Origin: a virus
Virus record (IMG/VR): IMGVR_UViG_3300025520_000007
Coordinates: 1 to 44,587 of that record
Length of the DNA stretch: 44,587 nucleotides
Direction: 5' to 3' (one strand)
Part shown: positions 37,997 to 44,587 of the stretch, piece after piece
Layout of the letters: the number at the start of each line of letters is the position of its first letter
Position numbering within the stretch: the first letter of the stretch is position 1
The notes under the pieces: generated by a model
Databases searched by the model: none
Told to the model about the DNA's origin: nothing
What the model saw: the letters and a program-made list of their open reading frames with translations, nothing else
Made by a program: the position numbers and the translations under genes

Positions 37997-38232
37997 GGCT
38001 TCACCTCCCTGCGCGGGGTCATGTTGAGCGCGCCATCACGCTGAGTGGCATCGACGCACATCTTGTCGTCGCGAAATTCGAGGTCTTCGCGTTCGCAGGG
38101 GGCGAGCGACCGTTCGGTGTATCGAATACCTCGGCAGACGGACATTCCGGGGCCTGTGTGTCCGTGCTTGCAGCGAGTTTGTCCGTCCTCCAGTAGTTGC
38201 AACCCACTGCACCATTTAGAAGCTTGTGTCAT
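37993..38232 (-). CDS. Small Cys-containing hypothetical protein
   Basis: 79 residues with five Cys (WCSGLQLLEDGQTRCKHG, SVCRGIRY, LAPCERED, DKMCVDAT), spaced as in small zinc-binding or redox proteins. ATGA overlaps on both ends. No signal peptide. Function not recognised. Confidence 0.6.
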   Translation of the reverse strand: MTQASKWCSGLQLLEDGQTRCKHGHTGPGMSVCRGIRYTERSLAPCEREDLEFRDDKMCVDATQRDGALNMTPRREVKP

Positions 38233-39137
38233 CCCTGCGCTCCTTCGGCGAGTGCGGCGCGGACCAGCTTGTCGAAGTCGATGATGGTCAGTTTCGGCCC
38301 GGCGTGCTCAAAGGCTCGCACCCACGTTTCGAGCACGGCCCACATCCGCGCCTCGCGCTCCCGGCTTGCGGCAAGAGCCGTCTCTGCGGTCTCCGCGCGC
38401 ACCTCTGCCGGGGCGGGCGCAGTGTCCCTGCACGCGCCCGGGGCAAGTCCGCGCAGTTGCCCCCAGCGCCTTGCTTCGGACAGCTGCCAATCACTCAGGC
38501 GCTCGTGCTGGCCCATGCCAAGCGCGAAGCGGATTGGTTGACCGACCGGGCTGCTTCCGCCTTGGTGATGCCAGAGTACCCACAGCAGAGCTGCGCGGGC
38601 CGAATCTGAGAACTCCGGCACCTCTGACGGGTCTGCCATCATCTTCGCGGCGTCACGAAATTGACCGTGTGCAGGGGCGGCGCACGACTCTCCGCGGTTG
38701 AACAGCATCATCGCGAAGTTGCCGACGTCGACCGGATCGCCCTTGGTCAAGTGCTCGACCAGCATCGTCTGCAGGCGCTCTTCCGAGCAGGCGGTCTTGT
38801 CATCCCAGCCGCTCATGCCCCCGGCGCGCTTCTTCGCCAGCTTTGCTTTCAGCGCGGCGGCGAAGCGGTCCACGGCGAAGTCGTCGGGGTGCGTGCTCGC
38901 GAGATACGGGCCGTGCGCCGTGAAGGACGGGATGAACCTCTCCGGGTCGAGTTCGGCCTCGGCCACCAGACTGAGGATCTTGCCGTCATAGGAAACCAGC
39001 GGGACAGTGAAGGCCGGATGCACTGTGTCGCCACAGATGTAGACGCCTTCGTTCTCAATCATCGCGCGCACCTGCGGCAGCACAAGGTCGAATTCTTCGG
39101 CCTGGCCGATAAGGATCGGGTTGCGTCCGGTGGTCAT
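38229..39137 (-). CDS. Hypothetical early-operon protein
   Basis: 302 residues; ribosome site GAAAGGATG. No known catalytic motif; segments such as DLVLPQVRAMIENEGVYICGDT, FNRGESCAAPAHGQFRDAAKMM and LLWVLWHHQGGSSPVGQPIRFALGMGQHERLSDWQ. The last part (PVGQPIRFALGMG..ERL) occurs in small phage proteins of unknown role, so the protein may be a fusion of two modules. Its start overlaps the stop of the second frame over the methyltransferase (39134-39137), not that of the methyltransferase itself. Confidence 0.65.
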   Translation of the reverse strand: MTTGRNPILIGQAEEFDLVLPQVRAMIENEGVYICGDTVHPAFTVPLVSYDGKILSLVAEAELDPERFIPSFTAHGPYLASTHPDDFAVDRFAAALKAKLAKKRAGGMSGWDDKTACSEERLQTMLVEHLTKGDPVDVGNFAMMLFNRGESCAAPAHGQFRDAAKMMADPSEVPEFSDSARAALLWVLWHHQGGSSPVGQPIRFALGMGQHERLSDWQLSEARRWGQLRGLAPGACRDTAPAPAEVRAETAETALAASREREARMWAVLETWVRAFEHAGPKLTIIDFDKLVRAALAEGAQG

Positions 39138-40276
39138 GCTGCATCCTTTCGTTCAAAAAGTTCCCGCTCGCCGAGCAAGCACGACAACTGCTGCTGCAGC
39201 CTGGAGCGGTACGACGCCATTGCCGACGCATCGCAGGCGCGCGGATCGGCTATCACCCATGTCGAATGCCACCCCATCAACCACGCTCCGAAAAGCGGAT
39301 TCAAGAGCCGGCGCGAGGTAGGGGTGCGCGGCAAGGATGTCGGCCCATCGGCTATCTGCTGGGCCAGGGGCGAATAGGCCACGAAGTTCGCTAGCTGATC
39401 CATGTGCTTCCTGCCCCCCCCTGTCAGCGTGCAGTGCTGTTCCGAGTTCGCGCCCTTGCTGTCGCGGGCTGCGGGCGTCGGCCATTGCGCTGCGGCAACT
39501 GTCAGCGGCAATCCCGCGCCGTTCCCGTTCATGTGCTTCGCTTTCAGCGTTGCTGCCCGCGCGTGCCATGACTCCGGACTCTCCTTGTCGTTCGCCACTG
39601 ACGCGCTGGGCGTCGGCCAGTTCGTCGCCTGCTTCGCAAACTCGCCGCCCGCTCCAGGACGGCCCGTCTTCGAATCCATTCCGCTCATGCCGTGCGGCGT
39701 CAGCCACGTGCCGCCACGCGACACAGAACCACCGGTCCCGGCCATGGCTGGCGCCCACGTCGGACGCTGAAAGAGTGAGCCATTCCGCGTTCCACCCGCG
39801 GTCGGCCAGTTCTCCCACGACGCGGGCGGCTGCGCGCTCGTCAAGGTCGCCTTCGGCCTCGTCCACAACGGAGGCGGTGGCAGAAGCGATGCCTGCGACG
39901 TTCTCCAGAACGATGAGCTCCGCACCGCTATCGTCGGCAATGCGCAGGACCTCGAAGAAGAGGCCGGATCGCGCGCCATCCAGGCCTGCGCGCCGTCCGG
40001 CAACGCTGAGGTCTTGGCACGGGAATCCCGCAACGATGCAATCCACTGCTCCGTGCCAGCGTCGAGCATCGAATGTGCAAACGTCAGACCAGACAGGAGC
40101 CGAGTCCAAGGCGCCGCTTTCGATACGCGCCGCCAGAACTGCGGCTGCATAAGCTTCCCGCTCGACGTAGCAGACGCAGCGAGTTTCGACGCCCAGGTAT
40201 CCGAGCCCGGCTCGCACTCCCTCGCCAAGCATGCCGACGCCGGCGAAAAGTTCGATGGTGTGTAGAGCCATGTCAT
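39134..40276 (-). CDS. Second reading frame overlapping the cytosine methyltransferase end to end
   Basis: 380 codons from ATG 40276 (MTWLYTPSNFSPASAC) to TGA 39134, same strand, different register from the methyltransferase. Its ends are joined by ATGA to the PAPS-reductase-like gene (40273-40276) and to the next gene (39134-39137), tighter than the methyltransferase ends. It is Ser/Thr/Trp/Pro-rich with recurrent WPTP blocks (NWPTPSASVANDKES, QWPTPAARDSKGANS) and ends LLNPLFGAWLMGWHSTWV...SYRSRLQQQLSCLLGE. I recognise WPTPxARDxKSG...LNPxFVEWLMGxPxGWT as a recurrent phage protein pattern associated with cytosine methyltransferases. Whether it is translated is unproven. Confidence 0.5.
   Translation of the reverse strand: MTWLYTPSNFSPASACLARECEPGSDTWASKLAASATSSGKLMQPQFWRRVSKAAPWTRLLSGLTFAHSMLDAGTEQWIASLRDSRAKTSALPDGAQAWMARDPASSSRSCALPTIAVRSSSFWRTSQASLLPPPPLWTRPKATLTSAQPPASWENWPTAGGTRNGSLFQRPTWAPAMAGTGGSVSRGGTWLTPHGMSGMDSKTGRPGAGGEFAKQATNWPTPSASVANDKESPESWHARAATLKAKHMNGNGAGLPLTVAAAQWPTPAARDSKGANSEQHCTLTGGGRKHMDQLANFVAYSPLAQQIADGPTSLPRTPTSRRLLNPLFGAWLMGWHSTWVIADPRACDASAMASYRSRLQQQLSCLLGERELFERKDAA
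39153..40271 (-). CDS. DNA (cytosine-5) methyltransferase
   Basis: 372 residues from ATG 40271 (ATG 40289 is possible). Motif I IELFAGVG (6-13), motif IV GFPCQDLS with catalytic Cys85, motif VI VLENV (121-125), motif VIII-like HGRDRWF (about 177-183), and motif IX/X LRCVGNGVVPLQAAAA near the end. It transfers methyl groups from SAM to C5 of cytosine, probably protecting phage DNA from restriction. The target-recognition part (185-300) is Arg/Glu/Ala-rich and is the section where the overlapping frame looks most protein-like. Part of an early modification block with PAPS-reductase-like and N6-methylase-like genes. Confidence 0.9.
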   Translation of the reverse strand: MALHTIELFAGVGMLGEGVRAGLGYLGVETRCVCYVEREAYAAAVLAARIESGALDSAPVWSDVCTFDARRWHGAVDCIVAGFPCQDLSVAGRRAGLDGARSGLFFEVLRIADDSGAELIVLENVAGIASATASVVDEAEGDLDERAAARVVGELADRGWNAEWLTLSASDVGASHGRDRWFCVAWRHVADAARHERNGFEDGPSWSGRRVCEAGDELADAQRVSGERQGESGVMARAGSNAESEAHERERRGIAADSCRSAMADARSPRQQGRELGTALHADRGGQEAHGSASELRGLFAPGPADSRWADILAAHPYLAPALESAFRSVVDGVAFDMGDSRSARLRCVGNGVVPLQAAAAVVVLARRAGTF

Positions 40277-41361
40277 CCGCACAGCCCATACGAAGACGCG
40301 CACGCCGTTGGCTCGATCAGATCCGCGAGCAGGTCGTACGGCTTCCCGCCGCGACTGGTCTTCGCCCACTCGACGCGCGCATAGATGTTCAGGTCGGCGA
40401 ATATCTCGCGACGGTCCGCGGCTTCGTGCCCATCTGACAGCATCGTCGAGAAGCCTCTCTTGCAGGCCTGCCCGACCAGCAGCTCCCACTGCGCGATTCG
40501 CTCAACGTGCTCCGGCCATCGCGCGGATATCTGGCGAAGCTCATCCTTACCCACGTTGATGCAAGGCATGCAGCCGACACGCGAGCAGCCCTGCAGATAG
40601 AGCGGGTTGGGCTGTATGCCAGCCTGCGCGCAGTGATCGAACACCTGCGCAGCCGACCACTCAACCAGAGGCCGGAACGCGAACATGCGCGGCCCGATGC
40701 GCTCAAACTTCAGCGCATTGGCACGTGCCGGCGATTCGTCCCGACGAACCCCCTGCCATGAAACAACCGTGTGGCCCTGGTCGACCAGTTCCAACTGGAA
40801 CAGCACGGCCGGCTTCGTCTTGAGCTCTTCCGTGCAGAACTGAGCCTTCCGGGACGGGAACCGCCCTTTCCAGAGGCACAAGTCGAGATATGGATTGCCC
40901 GTCGGATGCAGGATCTCCAGCGCGCGGCGCTTCGCCGTGTTCGTCCAGCGGACCTTTCGACCACCGCCCACCTTTCGGGTCTTCGGCACAGCCTCGACAA
41001 CGGTTTGTCCGCGGCGCACGACCGTCCTCGTGACGATGCTCCCGCGAGCGTCACGCTTTGGAACCGGATTCCCTGCGCTGTCCAACACCACGGCACGCGG
41101 GTACTGCCGACCTACACGGCGATCCCGCGCGATGAACATCCGTTTCGCAGCAATCTCGTCATCGAACGACGCGCGCAGGCGGTGGATCTGGATGTCCAGC
41201 GCCTGTTCGAGGTAGTCCAGGTACTCATAGACCGCCTCGTGCTCATTCCCGGTGTCGCAGAAGATTGGCACCACGCGGTCGCGGGGGAAACGCGACAGCG
41301 CGAGCAGCAGCGTAGCCGCGCTGTCCTTGCCGCCGCTGACGGAGTGGACGTGCAGGATCAT
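40273..41361 (-). CDS. PAPS reductase/ATP-pyrophosphatase family protein
   Basis: 362 residues from ATG 41361. N-terminal PP-loop SVSGGKDSAATLLLAL (7-22) with PIFCDTGNEHEAVYEYLDYL, a CTEELKTKPA segment and VVSWQGVRRDESPARA. A C-terminal cysteine set (GCSRVGCMPCINVG) may bind a metal or cluster. The family activates substrates with ATP for sulfur transfer; phage members are suspected of DNA or tRNA modification or cofactor scavenging. Its stop overlaps the ATG of the second frame over the methyltransferase. Confidence 0.88.
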   Translation of the reverse strand: MILHVHSVSGGKDSAATLLLALSRFPRDRVVPIFCDTGNEHEAVYEYLDYLEQALDIQIHRLRASFDDEIAAKRMFIARDRRVGRQYPRAVVLDSAGNPVPKRDARGSIVTRTVVRRGQTVVEAVPKTRKVGGGRKVRWTNTAKRRALEILHPTGNPYLDLCLWKGRFPSRKAQFCTEELKTKPAVLFQLELVDQGHTVVSWQGVRRDESPARANALKFERIGPRMFAFRPLVEWSAAQVFDHCAQAGIQPNPLYLQGCSRVGCMPCINVGKDELRQISARWPEHVERIAQWELLVGQACKRGFSTMLSDGHEAADRREIFADLNIYARVEWAKTSRGGKPYDLLADLIEPTACASSYGLCG

Positions 41362-41603
41362 GCCGTCACCTCGATGCTGGGCTTCGGCCCGCGCAGCGAT
41401 TCGATCCAGGTGGGCGCATTCCGCTCGCCATAGGCCCGGACGATGTCGGCCCACTCGCGCGCGTAGCGGCCGCGCGCGTCGTTCCAGCGTCTGTTCGCTT
41501 CGAGCGCGGCGGCGCTGGCCTTTTCCTGTTCGGCGGCTGCCATCCTCAGCCGCGTCAGCCGGCCGGCGAGGTCGTGCATCTGGCGTTGGGTGAGTTGCGT
41601 CAT
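41358..41603 (-). CDS. Hypothetical helical protein
   Basis: 81 residues from ATG 41603 (MTQLTQRQMHDLAGRLTRLRMAA). A helical N-terminal half rich in Ala/Arg/Glu and a short tail (RNAPTWIESLRGPKPSIEV). ATGA overlaps with both neighbours. No motif recognised; probably a small early protein. Confidence 0.6.
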   Translation of the reverse strand: MTQLTQRQMHDLAGRLTRLRMAAAEQEKASAAALEANRRWNDARGRYAREWADIVRAYGERNAPTWIESLRGPKPSIEVTA

Positions 41604-42112
41604 GCCGCACCGTCCTGTGCGCTGTCGGCAATGGTGTAGTGGCGTGGGTAGTTGCCGGCATGGCGCTCGCGCAGCTGGGCAATGATCGGTGTCAGCTGCT
41701 CCACCAGCGCGCGATAGCCGACGCCGTTGTAGGCACGGTCGTCGTGCAGCTTCCCGGCGGCCTTGGCGTCGACGATGATCGCGATGCACGCGAGGGCGTT
41801 GGCCAAGTGCGGCACGCCGCTGTCCGGCGCCACCTCTTCACCCTCGAACCAGGCGTCGAGGTGCCGCTTTGCCGCGTCGACGTAGATCGATGCGCGCACC
41901 CCGGCTTCGCGCCAGTTCGTGCGGCCGTACTTCAGCATGCCTTCCGCGAAGGCGACGCAGCCCAGCGCAGTGGCGGTGGTCGGCCACAGGTGAAGCGGCA
42001 GTTTGTTGGTGCCGATCGCGTCCTTGGGATTGGTCGGCTTGGTGGCGTAGTGTTCGTCCAGGCGCTTCTGTAGACATTCCGCCTGCGCCTTGATGATCGA
42101 ATCGTTGCTCAT
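41600..42112 (-). CDS. dATP/dGTP diphosphohydrolase-like protein
   Basis: 170 residues. The block DAIGTNKLPLHLWPTTATALGCVAFAEGMLKYGRTNWREAGVRASIYVDAAKRHLDAWFEGEE...GVPHLANALACIAIIVDA matches the N-terminal dATP/dGTP diphosphohydrolase domain (PF18909), which occurs in phages that alter nucleotide pools, for example to favour modified bases. The Glu/His/Asp set (EGxxKY, RH, PHLANAL) suits MazG-like metal chemistry. It may cleave dNTPs to dNMP or act as a structural relative; the place beside methyltransferases suggests nucleotide-pool work. Confidence 0.75.
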   Translation of the reverse strand: MSNDSIIKAQAECLQKRLDEHYATKPTNPKDAIGTNKLPLHLWPTTATALGCVAFAEGMLKYGRTNWREAGVRASIYVDAAKRHLDAWFEGEEVAPDSGVPHLANALACIAIIVDAKAAGKLHDDRAYNGVGYRALVEQLTPIIAQLRERHAGNYPRHYTIADSAQDGAA

Positions 42113-42459
42113 GCTCCACCCCGGCTGAACAGCAGAGACAGGATCGACCGCGCTTCCTTCGCTGGCATCGGTTGCGGGACATGCGGCTCGGTCACGACGG
42201 GCTGCGTGTCGGGGATTCCCAGCATGCGGCAGCAGACCTCACGCACCTGGCGCGCGAGGTCCGGGCCCATATCGGCCCAGTCCATGCAGTGCACCGCGCG
42301 GAGCGCTTCGTAGTCGCGCCCTGCGAGGTGTTCCTTTCGGCCGATGGCTGCCGCGACAGCATCCAGCGTGCAGATGCTGAAATGCTTTTCCCGGAACATG
42401 CGGAGCACGCCCGCTGAAGCAGCGAGGGCCTGGAAGTCGGTGATCGGTGGTGTGGTCAT
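42109..42459 (-). CDS. Hypothetical protein
   Basis: 116 residues from ATG 42459, overlapping the N6-methylase-like stop by ATGA; ATG 42468 is the alternative. Helical with HFSICTLDAVAAAIGRKEHLAGRDYEALRAVHCMDWADMGPDL, a pattern recurrent in phage early genes, and a Pro-rich linker near the end. Unknown function. Confidence 0.6.
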   Translation of the reverse strand: MTTPPITDFQALAASAGVLRMFREKHFSICTLDAVAAAIGRKEHLAGRDYEALRAVHCMDWADMGPDLARQVREVCCRMLGIPDTQPVVTEPHVPQPMPAKEARSILSLLFSRGGA

Positions 42460-43229
42460 GCTGCGCATTGCTCCTCGAACAGACCGAACTGCACGGGCTC
42501 GCGCGCGGCCGCGGGTTCGGTGGTGATGGGTATGGGGTGCTCTTCATCTGGCTGCCGGCGCCGGCTCAGCCGCTGCGACCAGCCGAACATCACGTGCGCC
42601 GGCGTGTACCAGCGCTCGCGCTCTTCCAGCGTCAGGGTGTTGCCGGTGACGACCACGGCAGGCACGCCCAGCAGCGACAACTGCACGTAGGTCATGCGCG
42701 CGGCCTTGGCGTCGATGTCTTGCGCGGTGGCGTGCATGCGCAGCGGCACGGCGATGTCCTGCTGCACGAGGTATTCGGCCGCGGCGATGAGCATGGCGCC
42801 GCCGCCGGTGGTCGGGTCGAGCACGGTGATGAAGCCGTCGCGGTCGATGCGCTGGCGCGCGTCCTGCAACGTCATCGCGGCCATCGCCTGGCATAGGTGG
42901 TAGGGCGTGAAGAACTGGCCGGCCCACTTGTTGCCCAGTTCCAATTCCATGAACACGCTGCCCAGCACGTCGTCGTGGCCGCCGGTGTGGAAGCACAGCT
43001 GCAGCGAGCCCAGCGCGTGCGCGAAGCGCTCGACTTCGTCAGCCCGGTACCGACCGACGATGCGCAGGTATTCCGCTTCGCGCTCGGCGCGCTGGCGCAG
43101 GTCGACCGTGTTGCTCAGGGCGATGGCGCACATGCCGACGAAGTCGGACCAGACGGACCACAGGTCATGCCGGTGCGCGTTGGCGCGCAGGGCCTTCATC
43201 AGGTCTTTGCGGTGGGTGGCGGCGTTCAT
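42456..43229 (-). CDS. N6-adenine methylase-like protein (HsdM-type) lacking a visible NPPY
   Basis: 257 residues. HsdM-like layout: LGSVFMELELGNKWAGQFFTP (about 88-108), motif I VLDPTTGGGAMLIAAAEYL (about 133-151), ATAQDIDAKAARMTYVQLSLLGVPAVVVTGNTL. SAM binding is therefore likely. The catalytic NPPY/DPPF expected after GNTL is absent: the sequence runs TLEERERWYTPAHVM. I know this shortened form from other phages, so it is probably a stable family with altered or lost catalysis, rather than a fresh mutation. Confidence 0.8.
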   Translation of the reverse strand: MNAATHRKDLMKALRANAHRHDLWSVWSDFVGMCAIALSNTVDLRQRAEREAEYLRIVGRYRADEVERFAHALGSLQLCFHTGGHDDVLGSVFMELELGNKWAGQFFTPYHLCQAMAAMTLQDARQRIDRDGFITVLDPTTGGGAMLIAAAEYLVQQDIAVPLRMHATAQDIDAKAARMTYVQLSLLGVPAVVVTGNTLTLEERERWYTPAHVMFGWSQRLSRRRQPDEEHPIPITTEPAAAREPVQFGLFEEQCAA

Positions 43230-43663
43230 GGCTTTGCGCCCATGACCTGGGCCTGCGCCACCATCCGCCGCTGCATGGCCAGCACGGCAAGCGAGGCGCG
43301 GGCGATGTCGCTGTTGCGTGCGCCCTCAAGGGCACGGAACACGATAGGGCATGAGGCGCGCAGCGCGGCCTCTCTGGCGGTGCTCACCTCGACCCGGCCG
43401 GTGCGGTCGGCGATGTCCATGATTTCGTTCAGCGTGCGGATCACGGCCGCTGCGTGCCGGTGAGCGACATCCCCGATCCGGCTTCGCGGTATCTCGCGCA
43501 CCATGTAGGCGGCCGCGCCGATGCTGGCGACCTGGTCGCGGCCGAAGTTGGGGGTTCCCAGAAACTGCAGCGCGATGTAGTGCTCGGTTTCGAGCGACAC
43601 GCAGTCGCGTGCGCGGCCGGGCAGGGCCGCCACGTGCTTGATGTGGGCGCCGCGCTTTCTCAT
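43226..43663 (-). CDS. Hypothetical protein
   Basis: 145 residues from ATG 43663 (MRKRGAHIKHVAALPGRARDCVSLETEHY). Helical, with GRDQVASIGAAAYMVREI and HAAAVIRTLNEIMDIADRTG. The opening MRKRG.H.K....P resembles small early phage proteins. Overlapped by 4 bp at both ends. Function unknown. Confidence 0.6.
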   Translation of the reverse strand: MRKRGAHIKHVAALPGRARDCVSLETEHYIALQFLGTPNFGRDQVASIGAAAYMVREIPRSRIGDVAHRHAAAVIRTLNEIMDIADRTGRVEVSTAREAALRASCPIVFRALEGARNSDIARASLAVLAMQRRMVAQAQVMGAKP

Positions 43664-43890
43664 CGTGCTGCCCTCGAACCGGCCGGGAGGTCGGCCCAGG
43701 CAATCACTGTTTGACGGCAGGGCCAGCCGGTGCAGTCGATCCACACATGCCCGTCGAAGTAGCCGGGGAAGATGTCGGCGGCGTAGTGGCCGCCGTTGAC
43801 GTTCAGGCTCTGCAGTCCGAGCGCGAACACCTGCGCGAAGGTGCTGGCGAAAAGCCACGCGGCCGTGGCGAGGGTGTCCGCGCTCGGCAT
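43660..43890 (-). CDS. Small membrane protein
   Basis: 76 residues from ATG 43890 (GTG 43893 possible). N-terminal membrane helix (LATAAWLFASTFAQVFALGLQ), then QSLNVNGGHYAADIFPGYFDGHVWIDCTGWPC. The LGLQSLNVNGGHY part recalls a small phage inner-membrane family (DUF7220-like). Role unknown. Confidence 0.6.
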   Translation of the reverse strand: MPSADTLATAAWLFASTFAQVFALGLQSLNVNGGHYAADIFPGYFDGHVWIDCTGWPCRQTVIAWADLPAGSRAAR

Positions 43891-44587
43891 CACTTCGACG
43901 ACGGCAGACCGAAGAACAGCGGGAGGGCAGTGACCTTCTCGCGCAGCTGCAGCACCAGCTTCTGCGAAGCCTCTTCCAGCGTGACGTCGGGGCGGATGAG
44001 TTCGTACCAGAAGGTCAGCTTTCCCTGGTTCATGCGGTAGCGCAGACGCGCGTCGATGCGAAAGCCCTCTGCCCCGCGGAAGACCTGCACGCCGATGGCG
44101 AACTTGCTGAAGATCTCCATCGCCTTCTCGGTCGCTTCGTCAGAGTCCTCGATGTAGGTCAGCCGCACGCCGCCGCTCTGCAGCTTCGCCTGGCTCTTGA
44201 ACTTGGAGTCCTGTGTGATATCGAGGTTGGTGGCCATCGCCAGCATCTGGGTGCCGCTGGGGTAGCCCTCGGCCGTGGCGATGTCCTTCAGGTTCTGCTC
44301 GATGAAGTAGGCGAACTCGACCTGCGACATCTGCTTCCCGCTGTTGGTCGTCCACTCCTTCCATTCCTCGCTCTTCGCAGGCTCCCATCCGGCGATCCAC
44401 TCGCGATGACCGGGGATGCCCGTGCTGTCGTGGTCATCCAGAACGGCGCGGAAGTACAGTTGCCCCTTGGGAAAGTCGGCCTTGCACCACACCGTTGTGC
44501 CCTCCAGCTCCCCGTGGCGATTGACGTAGGCGGCGAAGCTGTCGATCTCGTCGAAGTTGAACGTGCCGACCGCGCGACGCGGATGCG
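43890..44587 (-). CDS. DUF2303 family protein, 5' end beyond the window
   Basis: At least 231 codons; the frame is open to the right edge, so the true start is outside. The visible part reads FNFDEIDSFAAYVNRHGELE, VWCKADFPKG, HREWIAGWEPAKSEEWKEW, MSQVEFAYFIEQNLKDIATAEG, LQSGGVRLTYIEDSDEATEKAMEIFSKF. This is DUF2303, a conserved phage early protein, often near recombination or DNA-metabolism genes, function unproven. Stop overlaps the next gene. Confidence 0.85.
   Translation of the reverse strand, partial: HPRRAVGTFNFDEIDSFAAYVNRHGELEGTTVWCKADFPKGQLYFRAVLDDHDSTGIPGHREWIAGWEPAKSEEWKEWTTNSGKQMSQVEFAYFIEQNLKDIATAEGYPSGTQMLAMATNLDITQDSKFKSQAKLQSGGVRLTYIEDSDEATEKAMEIFSKFAIGVQVFRGAEGFRIDARLRYRMNQGKLTFWYELIRPDVTLEEASQKLVLQLREKVTALPLFFGLPSSK

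Noticed and set aside
39337-40152. 271-codon rightward frame opposite the methyltransferase
   Set aside because: Ser/Arg/Ala-rich shadow without ribosome site; does not share the ATGA joints of the leftward second frame.

Overview
The window is one contiguous piece of a GC-rich, lambda-like temperate siphophage genome. The coding style (about 65% GC by eye, dense ATGA/GTGA overlaps), a 3'-terminal tRNA-Pro(GGG) fragment of proteobacterial type and a CTGT-N8-ACAG LexA box fit a beta- or gammaproteobacterial host; a betaproteobacterium is my best guess, as inference. Phage genes lie on both sides of the tRNA-derived attachment core, so this looks like the circular or permuted phage form carrying attP, not a prophage embedded in a chromosome. 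No complete tRNA, rRNA or CRISPR array is present, and no CI-type repressor is visible.

Layout. 53-2476: primase-helicase, followed by a 267-bp array of TGTGCAGGG repeats, six in each orientation, which is the best candidate for the replication origin. 2783-7734: terminase small subunit, ParB-like protein, radical-SAM protein (with a nested 37-residue basic ORF), GpA-type terminase large subunit and a Mor-like regulator. 7734-9654: small unknown genes separated by hairpins with the full architecture of integron attC sites. I read this as a gene-cassette array without an integron integrase, embedded in the phage late region. 9671-19495: gpW-like protein, portal, capsid protease with nested scaffold, decoration protein, major capsid, connector and tail-terminator candidates, several structural proteins (one built of twenty 14-residue Trp repeats), tail tube and tail chaperones. 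19485-27257: tape measure and tail-tip genes. 27267-28523: holin candidate, signal-anchor lysozyme and Rz with nested Rz1.

28707-33196 is a regulatory/accessory block. A LexA-type box lies between a leftward gene and a rightward LPD29-like gene, and two nearly identical promoters each carry the same inverted repeat, one upstream of the LPD29-like gene and one at the end of a KorA/TrfB-like repressor gene. The attachment core follows at 33333-33380. Everything from 33440 to the right edge is leftward: an integrase-arm/HNH chimera, a tyrosine integrase, an excisionase-like gene, and a long, tightly overlapped early operon. That operon holds an HNH gene next to a DUF5131 gene, a C5-cytosine methyltransferase overlapped almost end to end by a second reading frame, a PAPS-reductase-like protein, a dGTP-diphosphohydrolase-like protein, an N6-methylase-like protein and a DUF2303 protein cut by the window edge.

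How it fits together. The early leftward operon supplies recombination, DNA modification and nucleotide-pool functions; the primase-helicase probably acts on the adjacent repeats; the Mor-like protein is a plausible late activator; the late rightward operon builds and releases particles. The most unusual elements are the cassette array, the end-to-end overlapping methyltransferase frame, the integrase-arm/HNH chimera, the symmetrical iteron field and the ParB/radical-SAM pair between the terminase subunits.
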